Assembly (NCBI RefSeq): GCF_964340395.1
Contig: NC_135549.1
Coordinates: 3,015,001-3,079,000 of the forward strand
From: Glandiceps talaboti
Taxonomy: Eukaryota; Hemichordata; Enteropneusta; Spengelidae
DNA length: 64,000 nt
Direction: 5' to 3'
Both the position numbers and the translations under genes were made by a program. Position 1 is the first letter of the stretch. Every line of letters starts with the position of its first letter. The notes beneath the pieces were generated by a model. The model saw only the letters and a program-made list of their open reading frames with translations. It ran no database searches and was not told where the DNA came from. Shown piece by piece: positions 16,501-27,688 of this stretch.

Positions 16501-19500
16501 GTAAAGAATCATTGTCAGAATCAGGAACTTCATCTTGTGGTACACCATTGCCACCTGTTACAAAGTTGATAATAAATGTAAGATAAGAAAACCAACATAA
16601 ATAATAGTTTAGTGACACAAAACAACATTAATACAATAGGAGGTCTGATTTTATTTTCCTTGCAAAGATTTGTTTATGTTTCTCCCTTATTTTCACATAT
16701 CTAAAAACTTTTTCAGAGGAAGTCCAAGTAAAAGATAGTGGCAATAGCAGAATTGGGGGTTTACATGTAATGAATACATGTTAAGGACAGTACTTGCTGT
16801 TATGGATTCCTCCTACAAGATCAAATCAACTCGGCTAAATCACATTAAATTCAGTGAAAATTCATCAAATCTCATCAAATCAAACCATACCAAATTCTGT
16901 CAAATCTCATCAAATCAAATCAAATTACATGTAAACCAAATGAAGTCTAATCATTCTATATCTGTCAATTTAAAATCAATATTAAATCATACCAAATTGA
17001 ATGAAATCAAATCGTGTGAAATCTACATTGTACCCACATCACTATGTTTAGAGTAGCCATTGTAATGATAGATTTTCTGGCATTCAAATCAAACAAAAGC
17101 AAGCCAGACAGAGAAAGATGGTATTCATTAACATTCCATAATCCTATCTCCTTACCTGTGAAAAAGTAGTCGTAGCCTGATCGGCCATAAATCTCAGCTC
17201 CAGAAGACAGTGTGGATGATCTGCATATATGCTAATTAAGCAAACAAAATGTTACAATAGAGTAACATTAGCTAGTGTGATGATCTGCATATATGCTAAT
17301 TAAACAAACAAAATGTTACAACAGAGTAACATTATATTAGTTAGTGTAAGGATATGCATACATATGCTAATTAGGCAAACAAAATGTCTGAAATAGTTTG
17401 ATGAATAGATTCTCAAAAGAGGAATTAACTCTTAGCAAAAAAAAAAGGAGAACAATGGGAAAGTATGTCAGACATTGTAAAGGGTTCATGCATAAATACA
17501 TACTTGTATACATTATAGTGTGTTCTCTCTTACCAGGGTCATTGAAGGTCATGTACTTTGTATGATGAATAAGCAGTTTTCAATGTTGTTGCCTGTCCTC
17601 ATTAGAGTCAACAACAATTTAAAATGTCAAACCTATTATGATTATTTACATAACAATCATGCCAGACTACAATCTAAATTGATACTTATAAATGTCACCA
17701 ATTTGCATTTGCATGTTTTCTTATCTATTAATGTCCATGGTACTTGATTTAATTTGAATGCAACAATAATGAAATCTATGTATTGGGTGTGATCTCTAAC
17801 AAATAAGTCTTAGGGATGTGCATTTTAGATTTAGAATTCCTAGTTGTATGGAGAGGTAAAAGATAATATGTATTTTGCTTTCCATATCAGATTAAATCTG
17901 TCACTAGCCACCATGATATTATCGTATCGAATTGTTTGATTGTTATTAAGGTAATAATCAGAATGTGTTTCATGCCAAAATGTTCTGTACAAATGCTTCA
18001 GTGGACTGAATTCATTTAAGTCACTTTGATTGATGTAATTCCACATCTGACACATGTGTTGCCACACCTCCCCTTATCAATACTGTAATGGTATGAAATG
18101 GCACAGGTACGTGACACTATACATCATTTAACTTCCAAAACAGAGCCAAATATAGGGTTTACAACACAGCATAGCTATGCACAACACTGCAGAGTGAAAC
18201 TTGGCAAATGTTCAAAGTCAATAAAGCATATCTCTAAACTGTATGACTCAGCCAGATAACAAAATACAAGCAGCCAATGTGGGCATGAAAAGACAACTGT
18301 GTCAAAGTTCACTTCTGGGGTCATCTGCAGGTCAATGCAGTACTGTCATGGGTAGACACGATTTCCTGCAATGTCAGCTGGGTCACTTATAATGAATAGG
18401 TGTTCTCCTTTCATTTTCATATGATAGAAAAGAGTAGAAAAGTGACAAGTTGATGTGATAAAGGGAAATGTGACTACAATAGATATCCAAATGTGTAGCA
18501 TGACATCACTTTCAGTGTCTGTCAGTGAGAAATGATCCTACTTCTTCAGTAGTCTAATAATTTGTGCATGACTTACCTTTCCTTCGTACAGTATGACTGG
18601 CATCACAAACCGTGACCGGCATCTTGCAAACCGTGATTTTGTAATCAGATCTTGGATTTTGGGAAGGTCATACAGACTTTCAACACTGTAAATGCAATGG
18701 GCAACACCAAAACAATCACTTGACAATGTATTTTCAAAAATCTAAATTCTAGTACTTTACAATAAGATGATGCATTGACTGAGAACAGTTGTGTTATGGC
18801 AAAAAACAATTATTCTAGACGGGAAACAATTTAGTATCTTACAAATTCCTACAGCACTACTTGGCAAAAATCGTAATTTCACAAGTGTGCTAAGTCTGGA
18901 TAAAGTATCCATGCTAACAACATAAAGTAAATATTAGGTTACACTTCACAACTAAAAACATTGTTTCCTTGCTCAGAATCATACAATGTATTTTGTATTA
19001 GTCCTCAGAGCGAAATTAATTTACCAAGTATATTTCAACTATATTACTCAGCCTACTTTAGCTGTTATTGTATACACCCATCACTTGTTGACTTGGACAA
19101 GGAGATGGAAATACCAATATACAACATCCTCCTGTAGTCCTATGATAAGTCTGTCTGTATGTTACTAACTGAACCCTATTATAACAACAGCTGAGGGATT
19201 TAACTGAAATATACTAGGTAATTTATTTATGTTTTTAGTAGCCTACCAGTTGTCTTGAAGGACTAACACTACTACACTATTTCAGCTATCCTTAATGTAG
19301 CCTACCTGTAGACTTGAAGGACTAACACTACTACACTATTTCAGCTATCCTAACTGTAGCCTACCTGTAGTCTTGAAGGACTAACACTACTACACTATTT
19401 CAGCTATCCTAACTGTAGCCTACCTGCCGTCTTGAAGGACTAACACTACTACAATATTTCAGCTATCTTAACTGTAGCCTACCTGCTGTCTTAAAGTTTA

Positions 19501-21589
19501 TTTATTTTCTAAAGCGCCTTTTCTATTTATTAATATTCAAAAGCGCTGAAAGCGCTGTCTTGAAGGACTATCACTACTACAATATTTCAGCTATCATAAA
19601 TGTAGCCTACCTGTACACTTGAAGGACTAACACTACTACACTATTTCAGCTTTCATAATTGACATTTAGATTTTTTGAATTTGGATGAGTGAAAATTTAA
19701 AAAAAAATCAAAATGTCAGTTAGGATAGCTGAATAGTGTAGTAGTGTTAGTCATTCAAGGCAACATATACAAAATGTACACTACCTTTAGTTTAGTTCTG
19801 AACTAGTGCAAAATAGTTTACACTTTGACAAAGATAAGCAGACCTTTGATCATTTTTGATGACTCATAATAAATATGTAAATGACCCACTAAATCAACCC
19901 TGGATGTGGTGGTAGCCAAGTTATGAATACAATTAATATTGAATTATAACACCTGTTAAACAGAACCATGGACATTTTTCTGTTCACTGTGACCTTCCCC
20001 TTTGTTTTCATTTCTTTCCTTTTAATTTAAAATGTGACAAACTTACTGGTCTGGTGGATGGCCAACAGGTAATGCATATTCGAGTAGTATAAGTTTGGAT
20101 GGATAATGGTTACAGAGTTCACCACTACTATTGTGAATAACCTGCAGAAAAAACATACATGTAGTTTGAGAAAAACACAAGCTTTATGCACATTATGTAA
20201 ACTCAGAAAACAAACGACAGAACCTCTGAAGTACAGACAGACATTGGACAAAAAAGTGACAAGTTTCAGAATAATGCAGAGCAATTGATCATTATTTCTC
20301 ATGACAATAAATATACCACAGAGGATACATAATGTAATGACTTAGATGGCACTGCGGTGACAGTGTAAACAGCAGAGATGTCACTGTGTCATCATTTGTG
20401 AATCAAAATCCCCTTGACTGGAAATAGAATTAGTATGTCACTAATTCATGTAATTGAAAGTGAAACTCCATATTGGAATATTGACTGTAAGTGTAACTGT
20501 TTCCCAGTAAAAGGTTTCATACATATCACCCTACTCATTTCTAGTTTTTGAGTCACAACATTGCCCTCGAACAATAAATGTATTGTCATCTTAGGTGATC
20601 TGTAATGATCAGTTAATTGTGGATGGTTTAAAAACCTAAGGCTAAAGTGTAATGGAAGCAAATACTGAATTCAACATGAAAGAATACATTATGATGTCGA
20701 GTTTAAAAAAGAGCTAAAATAATTCATTTATTCAGTCACATTTTTCATCAAAAAATAGGATGCAGAAAATATAACCATCCATGGTTTAAGGAGTATCACT
20801 ATGTGTTAAATTTTATTATTTTGGCTAAGAATAGCTATACAACAGTATAATAGTGTCCTAAATAATAGGGGATTTCTATTAACACGTTTCTGGTGACAAT
20901 TATGATCAGATCAGATCACATTACATTATGATTATGTACATGTGAATTTGAAACATTGGTAAGTTAGCAAATACTTTCAACAGATCAACGTATTTCGACC
21001 TAAATCAAAGTGGTATCTCTCTGCTCTACTTGGCATAGTTTTCGTAATGTGAAGTAAATATTGACATACCGAATACTTGTAATCTTTGGCAAACAAATGC
21101 AGACATCTTCTTTCCACTATCTCGAACTGAAAACAGAAACATTACGATTTACATTTAGATTTAATAATTGTTATTATCGAATTTATACTTAAATGTGTGC
21201 ATGTAACAGTGGTCGAGAAGTTGAATAATACATATCTATATTTATGCGTTGATTTAAGATGCCAGGCAGGCGACAACATTGTATCACAACACTATCACGG
21301 TACAGTTACAGGTACCACTGCAGGTACAAATATCTCCTGGGACGTTGCGTTTAATAGTGCACGCCCACGTCAACGGATCTGTGTGGGTACACGTTCGCTC
21401 AACTGGCATTCACAAAATAAATTTTTCATGGCAGCTTGTTAATCACGGATAAATTTGAAGTTCACTCACCTTACTGTCTCTCTCACATGCTCTGTATCTG
21501 ACTTTTGCGAACGACTCGATGAGATCTTTGACGTGACCTTCGTCCACGAGGCTGTCCGCAACAGCACTGGCAACCTGCGAGCCACTCAT
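4539..21589 (-). CDS. MTMR14: MTMR14 (Jumpy), phosphoinositide 3-phosphatase, complete, 20 exons
   Basis: Coding exons on the minus strand: 21470-21589, 21070-21126, 20047-20141, 18577-18685, 17156-17231, 16482-16554, 14827-14943, 12945-13089, 12335-12412, 10487-10550, 9822-9910, 9336-9412, 9106-9142, 8657-8730, 8077-8129, 7500-7647, 6479-6635, 6058-6095, 5539-5667, 4539-4704. All introns are GT-AG and all phases join, giving 1902 nt and 633 residues (human about 650). The ATG at 21589 has an in-frame TAG nine bases upstream. The protein follows MTMR14 along its length: an N-terminal helical part, 'ARCRSRFVMPVILYEGK' (exon 4), 'YICDLMMEQKKVKFGMN' (exons 7-8), 'LPYPGCEFFRDYKD' (exon 8), the catalytic loop HCISGWDRT with Cys321 and Arg327 (exon 11), 'GEEIFFFCFNFLKDI' (exons 13-14), a Ser/Asn-rich tail (exons 15-19) and a conserved C-terminal helix region. 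The family removes the 3-phosphate from PI3P and PI(3,5)P2 and restrains autophagy. Identity is firm. Exon 5 and exon 19 boundaries sit in tandem repeats and could be spliced alternatively. Confidence 0.96.
5372..5594. repeat. 81-bp tandem triplication spanning the exon 19 donor of MTMR14
   Basis: Three near-identical 81-bp units have their 'cttacc' (minus-strand GGTAAG donor) at 5372, 5453 and 5534. Each unit carries the Ser/Gly/Asn-coding end of exon 19, the GTAAGA donor and a short piece of intron. The first donor in transcript order (exon end at 5539) keeps the frame into exon 20. Reading on into the next copy meets TAA immediately after the splice site. Confidence 0.95.
9822..9910 (-). 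CDS. MTMR14: MTMR14 exon 11: catalytic CX5R loop
   Basis: Part of MTMR14. It encodes residues 312-341, including the Cys-based phosphatase signature CISGWDR. The nucleophile Cys321 codon is at 9884-9882 and the Arg327 follows in the same exon. The signature is intact, so the enzyme is predicted active. Inactive myotubularins usually lose this Cys or Arg. Confidence 0.95.
10595..10720. repeat. (AAT)n-associated dispersed repeat with a GCGCTTTTA core
   Basis: An (aat)n tract at 10605-10638 is followed by 'tttttacatagcac' and 'tcaaagcgcttttacaat', then a 'ttattaccccta' stretch. From memory, this combination looks like a short dispersed repeat common in marine invertebrate genomes. A similar core interrupts the 59-bp array at about 19490-19559. 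It lies in MTMR14 intron 9. Confidence 0.45.
11985..11999. repeat. Poly-G tract (15)
   Basis: An uninterrupted run of 15 G in MTMR14 intron 9. The length may be affected by sequencing error. Confidence 0.9.
12567..12690. repeat. Two-copy direct repeat of about 60 bp
   Basis: Two adjacent diverged copies start with 'cattcattctta' and end with 'gtttttagt'. They lie in MTMR14 intron 8, about 160 bp upstream of exon 9 in transcript order. Confidence 0.75.
14385..14625 (+). repeat. Interspersed repeat family A, copy 1
   Basis: Shares ordered blocks with the copies at 26425-26745 (opposite orientation) and 28515-28870: 'gcatatttgc(a/g)tgaatgc', 'catactttca', 'gagtacccac', 'ggaactcac' and 'acatatgtttatctga'. 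One end carries the inverted pair 'attattacatatgt' and 'acatatgtaataat', suggesting a non-autonomous foldback element. No protein similarity is seen. It lies in MTMR14 intron 7. Confidence 0.6.
16796..16930. repeat. Degenerate ATCAAATC-rich simple sequence
   Basis: Irregular repetition of 'atcaaatc', 'tcatcaaatc' and 'ataccaaatt' words in MTMR14 intron 5. The open frame across it comes from this composition. Confidence 0.6.
17218..17392. repeat. About 60-70 bp tandem repeat containing the MTMR14 exon 5 acceptor
   Basis: Three diverging copies of a unit with 'ctgcatatatgctaatta' and 'caaacaaaatgt'. On the minus strand each copy ends with an acceptor-like 'taattag' followed by CATATATGCAGATCA. 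The copy ending at 17231 is the true exon 5 start, encoding His-Ile-Cys-Arg-Ser as in vertebrate MTMR14. The second copy repeats the acceptor with its exon-like start at 17295, but that frame soon reaches TAG. Confidence 0.85.
19241..19761. repeat. 59-bp minisatellite ending in a long hairpin (MTMR14 intron 3)
   Basis: 'gcctacc' recurs at 19241, 19300, 19359, 19418 and 19477, exactly 59 bp apart, with a unit core of 'gaaggactaacactactac' and 'tatttcagctatc'. At about 19490-19559 a 70-bp AT-rich segment with 'aaagcgc' words interrupts the array, then two more units follow. The last unit (19618-19680) is mirrored by an inverted copy at 19696-19760, giving a foldback with arms of about 60 bp and a loop of about 15 bp. 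Confidence 0.9.
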
Positions 21590-22205
21590 ACAAGTATGCT
21601 AAACGGTATACACAATCAAAATAGAATGATTTCCCAGGAAATGAATCGCTACAATCGAATATTTATCCAAGCTTCAGTTATAGAAGAGCCGTAAAGTGAT
21701 TAGCACTTAACGAACCATTGTCCATGTCGTTGATTTTTCGAGTAAATTTGATGGTAACACGACTCTATCCGTCCGTAGAAATTCTGTCATCGTTTATAAC
21801 TTCCTGTTGAAAGACGGAACTTTAATCTGTAGTACATTGTTCGTCCTATTTCAGTTCAACAAATTGCATATTAACTTTTTCAAAATATCAAAATTGGAAA
21901 GTTATACAAATAAATAAACTGCATTATAATTTATTTCTACGAAAGAGTAATAATTTATGAAATTTCAGTATCTTTAAGTCATAAACAGAAGGATAAAATA
22001 TTTAGAATGGTGTACTCTAAAAGTGCGCCTCTATGATGTCATAATTTGTTGTGAGACCGAGAAAAGACGTCGACAGAAGACAATAAGAAAACCTGTAAAA
22101 TTTTACGGACCAGGGTTATTTGTCTTTCAAAATTCCGATCGTACTACTGAAACAAGCCTTGGAACACCAAAGATGTAGCCACTTCAAGCAATTTTAAAAG
22201 CCAGG
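21590..22205. promoter_or_regulatory. Putative divergent promoter region of MTMR14 and EI24
   Basis: This stretch lies just upstream of the MTMR14 ATG and holds a plausible non-coding first exon of EI24 ending at a CCAG|GTATGC donor (22204/22205). From about 21.3 to 22.4 kb, CpG dinucleotides are visibly denser than in surrounding DNA. A CRE/ATF-like tgatgtcat is at 22034-22042 and a gacgtc palindrome at 22067-22072. Transcription starts are not visible in sequence, so both the promoter and the first exon are inferred. Confidence 0.5.
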
Positions 22206-22732
22206 TATGCAATTAGAGCATTTGACGGAAAAACCATTTCCCTTTCGCCAGACTGCGCACAATGTGTGTGCAGTCTTCAGAAACAGCACAGCTGCCCTCT
22301 CTGTCGATTAATATTACAAAATATAAATGTACTACTGCTAGCGAGTTTTGGTAAAACAACACAAGAACGTTTCGATCTTTATTCGGGAGACGGTTTTCCC
22401 CTTTGTGCTCCAATGTTTACCACGACCACTGTATGTCTTGTTTATTCCTATTGTTTCAATGTTTGTTTGTTTTGTCTAACCTTATAAGTTATATTGTATT
22501 GTTTTGTTTTTGTTTTAGCCATATCGTGTGCATCAAAAGTAGAACACAATTAAACATGACAAAATCATTTCTATAAAGTTATATGAAGTGCATGAGTGAT
22601 CATATGCATAAACACACATACAGATCTTTGTGATGTGTTAGTTTTGACGAGTACATATCATAGACATATACAATGTATCTTCCTGCTGTCCCTAATGAAA
22701 GGGGCATTGTCCAAGGTAATACTTCTTTAGCG

Positions 22733-22753
22733 CCCCCCCCCCCCCCCCCCCCC
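22733..22753. repeat. Poly-C tract (21)
   Basis: An uninterrupted run of 21 C. Its exact length is uncertain in any assembly. Confidence 0.9.
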
Positions 22754-24402
22754 ATCTTAACCAACGAAAACCAAAAGTCTTGCAGTCACTATTATTATAG
22801 TTAGGTCATGTAATGTATTTACTAAAACACCAATGGTTAGGCTGTGAATTGTATTTCATTTTTTTTGTTCGTTTTGTGTAAACCTCTCTCCCAACCTGTA
22901 CTTAGTTGTGTACATACAAATATCTCCCTAGGGAGATAGTGGATTAATTTGTACTTAGTTGTGTACAATCAAATACCCCCTATTTTATCATGGCGTCCTG
23001 CTTGAAAAATCAATGTGAAACAACATTGGCTAAGTCTATGTTTGTAACTAAATACAGTGCAAAAACTTTTTTTTTAAATGTGTAAAAAATTTGTTACTGT
23101 ACTAACAATAACAAACATTCTATATGTTTATCAATCTTTTGCCAATTATTGAGTTACAAACAAGCACTTGGCATATGTTGTTTCTCATTGATTTTTCCAG
23201 TAGGAAACCTTGATGAAATTGTTTTATAAATTAAAAATCTAAAATAGATAGTATATACAAAATCCTCATCCGTATGGCCACCACTTTAAATTATACAGTG
23301 ACCCCAGTGTTAGACCTTGCATCAAATCTGCACAATATACACATTTTAGTGATCTGTGACTCATCTCTAAATCTATTGTTTTTGTTGCGGTGAAAAGTAT
23401 TTGCCACCAACAGGATAATTATTCATTTGTCAAAATTATATATTACCTAAGGCAAATAAAAGTAAATTACATCCTATAATTAAAATATCATAAATCATAC
23501 AAAATGACTGGCCATCTGGCTGACACATTTTTCATAGCAAAATAATTAATATTGATTGATACAGTGTAGATTCTTAATTTACCAAATATTCAATTTGATT
23601 AATATGTTATTAATGCAACAAAAAACAAAAACCCTTGGAGAAAACTCCTGTTTTGCATAATTGTCAATTAAAAGTGTTAGTGTGCATTAAATTTTTTTTC
23701 ATACAGTGATACTTATACAAATACCACTAAAACTTGGCAAATGCATCATTGCATATGATTTCAGTATAAAAAGAGTGATATCATTGTGATGATCCCATCA
23801 TCCTATGTGTTATTGTAGAATTACATGTACAGTGCAAAAATATCTCAATTACAGAATTATTGCATCTTTTCATCGCGTGTAAATTTGTCTTGAAATGGGT
23901 CAATGAGATTTGCTATTAGTGTATCATCTTTGCTAATGCTAAAAAGCAATGGAAATGCTTAAATGTCAGTGGAAGGTTTGACATATTGTGAGAGTAAAGT
24001 CTTGAGACATGTGGACATTAACATTTATATAACTATACATGTATATCCTCCTGGGACTGCTTCACTGATATCCACCAGGTCTAACTCCATTAAGTGCATA
24101 TCAGTCAACCAATATAATCTACTTAGTATTCTACACAGCATCATTGTTTATAACCACATTAAATCCAGGCTGCCATATCTATTTATATGTCATGATACGA
24201 AATTTTAAAACATCAAGAAAACTGGACTGTGCAATAGCCATATGTTTTCAATCAAGCTCTAGATTTAGGGTTAGGCCCAGTAAGTTAGGGTCAGCAGGGC
24301 AGTTTACGTTATGATTAGATCCCTTAACTTTTCCAGCTAATTTATTCCTTGAGGACATTGTCAGGTAAGGTCAGGTTAATTTAGGGATAGGAAAAGGAAT
24401 AG

Positions 24403-24413
24403 ACCCCCCCCCC

Positions 24414-24473
<60 letters not shown>

Positions 24474-24489
24474 TACATACACACACACA
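24403..24489. repeat. Poly-C plus (CA)n microsatellite
   Basis: A C-run at 24404-24414 is followed by a long (ac)n tract with a few acat units. It lies about 75 bp upstream of the EI24 5' UTR acceptor. Confidence 0.95.
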
Positions 24490-24562
24490 AACTTGCCCTT
24501 TATTTATGTCATTGACTAAAAGTGAACACTTTTCTTTATTTGTTTGTTTGCATTTTAAACAG

Positions 24563-24659
24563 ATTTGAAGAGTGAAGAGTTGGTGTAGTACTACCGCTGG
24601 TCGGTCTTATGCAATATTAGAAGTACTATAGCTGCATTAGAAGTGTAAAAAAAAGCATC
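24563..24659 (+). other. EI24: EI24 5' UTR part of exon 2
   Basis: An acceptor 'cattttaaacag' ends at 24562, followed by 97 bases of leader up to the ATG at 24660. The exon therefore probably begins here, with a separate non-coding first exon upstream. Confidence 0.55.
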
Positions 24660-27639
24660 ATGACAGACAATATCAGAGATGTTCTACAGGGAATTGGTTG
24701 TGGGATCAAGGACGCTTTGCTTGGTACCTGGAAAGTAATACATATTGATGCTGAAATCAGTGAAAGAGAAGAGAAAATTAGGAAAAGAAGAGAAGAAGTA
24801 GCAAAGTTCAGAAGAAGACCAATACCATCGAAACCAAAGGATGGGTAAATTTGTAATGAATATTCTTGAATTCATAGAAATGTCATTATGATGTTAGCAT
24901 TGGTTACTAGATGTTTTGTTATTCCCCAATATTTTTCTTCGTTCGGCCATGGAAAATACCAGTGACCTAAGTGGCCTTTGTCACTACTCGTCTCGTAGTG
25001 ACAGCCCTTAGGTCATAAGTATTTTCCAGCTGAAGGAAGAAAACTATTGGAGAATAAGATAATTATACCAGTGCCAGTCAAGACAATTGGGAAAAGTAAT
25101 GGCAACTGTGAATGTTTTTACTCAAGACACATTTTGAACATAGCAGAACCAGTGACGTAGATACGCTTTGTCATGACATAGAACGACAAGAGTATATATT
25201 CCATATTTTGGTTCAACTTGGCTCATGCATGGTATAATGAAATTTAACATCATCATCATATTGTCAGTCTAGTAGTGCTACCAACACAAGCATATCTTTA
25301 AAAGAAATTACAGTTTACTTCCCAAACAGGTGATGTACATTTATTCAAGAAGTAAACACAAAATATGCATGTTTGAGTTGAATTACCTCCAGGTCAAAGA
25401 CTTCTTGACTTTGAGGTCAAGACATGGCCAGGTCACAGTGATCTTGCAAAAGGGGTATTATATACATTGGTCAATCTTTGCAAAATGTACTATTTAAAAA
25501 GTATCACCATTAGTACTCATATCTAGTGTTTATGGTGCGAGGTGGTACCATTCTTGTATTTGTTCAGTTTCTAATTCAGTTAAAACAGTGCTTTCCTTTC
25601 ATCTACAGTGAGCCTCGTATAAGAAACCGGATTCTTCAGTGTTGTGCTTTCAATGGTGGTGTATTTTGGTTGAGTATGGGATTATTTAATGGTATTGTCT
25701 TGCCCTTGCTAGAAAAACTTACACATTTAATATTTGGTAAGTCAATCAACTTTCTCAAAGATATGTTAATGAAAGTTATTAAATATGTGTGTTCTAATGA
25801 TTTTACCTCTTCCTTTATTTGTTTGTATATATATGGTTGGCAGGTAACATTTTGTTAATAATTACAATAAAAAATAACAATTACATCTGAACAATCAGTT
25901 GTCAGATCTGATCATTATCTTACCTAAAAGTGATTTATATTAGGAAAGATATATTTTAAATCTGTTGACTACATGCCTATGAATATATTTCTTACTTAAC
26001 TATGTGAACATAGTCACCAAAATCCGAGAAAGATAAGCGACAATAGCAACATTTGTAAGATTTGACAGAGATGTGTAATTATCCTCAGTGATAGGCTGAT
26101 GTAAATTAGTAAATAGTTGATTCCAAATTGTTTATTCTTTGTCTATGTATTCTCTCTGGTGTAGGTGATAGTACAGTACAAAGTTTAGTAGTCTGGTCAT
26201 GGATGGGGCCATTGTTATCATACACATTTGGTGCACTGTGGGTAATGCCATTGTTTTTACTTAGCAAAGTGGTCAACAGTCTATGGTTTCAGGTATGTAT
26301 TATATTGATTATCTCTGAAATAAATCTTCACTTGAATACTATCAGTATTTTCTCAGGTAATTAAACAAGCTGGATGAAGGGCTAGTACGACATATAGTTT
26401 GTATGTATCATTGATTACATGCATCATTACACACACACAGTATTATTAGTATTTGCACTGCTGCAGTACACTAACATAAACATTATTGGGTACTTGTATG
26501 CAAATGAATAAATTATGAACACAGTTATATTTTTTATGAAATCTGTTGTTTTGGATGAATATCTGGAATGATAATGGAGCCCCATGACACATGAGTTCCA
26601 AAGTGGGTACTTGGGGCATTTACACTCAATCATGCTTACATTGATTTGTGCTGCATATTTTCTTTCTTCACTCATAAAAGTATGATCACAGAAAACACTG
26701 AATGCATTCACGCAAATATGCCACACTAGTACTTGCATGTTGTAGAGCTCTGTTATATGCTGTCAAGAAATGAATCACATGAATAGAAACCTTTGATAAC
26801 CAGTATGTCATTTCTGTTTTTTCAAAGATGGATTTAACTGTTCTACCTCACAATGCAAAATTATTAATGTACTAATGTTGAAATCTTGTTTACCATTCTT
26901 CAGTTTGTCATTTTTTTGTCAGATTTTACAGTGAATTTCACAATACTGTGCAGCTTTTCTGTTTGATACAACCACTCAGAAACCAACAAAGAAACTGCAT
27001 GTGTGTGGACACTTCAATAGCAAGATTGCATTTTATGCTACATTTAGACTAAATGAAATAAACCATTTCAATGTATTGCAACTCCATCAGACATTCGGGT
27101 GCCAATGATTTTCTTAGTATCAAACACCAAATGAAGGTCAAGTAAAATGTCCTTTGTGGTGTTCATTTAATGTCTGTATACGTTCATTTTACTTAGACAA
27201 AATGTAGCAAGAAACTACTCATTCAATCTTGCTATCTTAAAGTGTAGCGTGTCCAGTTTCTTATTGGTTTGAGTGTATCAAACAAAAGCTGTACGGTATT
27301 TTGAAATTTGTTGTATTTGATCCTGTATGTTACCATTGTTTGACAGGATATAGGTGATGCTGCCTATAGGAAGTCACGTGGTCGTCCACCACCAATGTTA
27401 AAACTGAGTAAACTGGTTGCAGACCTCTTGTTTAGTATTGTTATACAGTCTATATTTCTAATTCAAGTAAGTTTGAATGTCCTTTGTCTTCTAGATAGTT
27501 GAAATTTCCCTTGAATTACATTATGATTGTACGTATGTACATGTATACTGTAGTAGATATGCGCATAGTATTATTTTTACATATGTATGTTTTTTTGCTT
27601 GTTTATAAATTTGTTTTCATACACATGTGTATGTATGTA

Positions 27640-27688
<49 letters not shown>

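Larger units (their letters stand above)
22206..24562. other. Probable first intron of EI24; no gene seen
   Basis: No recognisable coding exon. It contains a 21-base poly-C run (22733-22753), AT-rich sequence, and at its right end a poly-C/(CA)n tract, then the pyrimidine-rich acceptor at 24561-24562. Short frames at 22213-22487 lie in the CpG-richer part and match nothing I know. Confidence 0.5.

Noticed and set aside
17156-17220. MTMR14 exon 5 starting at the ATCATCC directly after 'tgcag'
   Set aside because: That start puts the exon out of phase with exon 4 and meets TGA. Starting at CAT (17231) joins phases and restores the conserved His-Ile-Cys-Arg.
21197-21442. 81-residue frame in MTMR14 intron 1
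   Set aside because: It lies wholly within an intron bounded by well-supported exons 1 and 2. CpG-rich promoter-proximal sequence tends to have longer chance frames.
22213-22487. Frames on both strands just right of the divergent promoter
   Set aside because: Overlapping antisense frames with no known motif; position suggests leader or intron sequence of EI24. A short Cys pattern (CPLC) is not a complete zinc finger.
24256-24272. Telomere-like 'tttagggttagg'
   Set aside because: Only about two imperfect units, not an array; consistent with chance or repeat decay.
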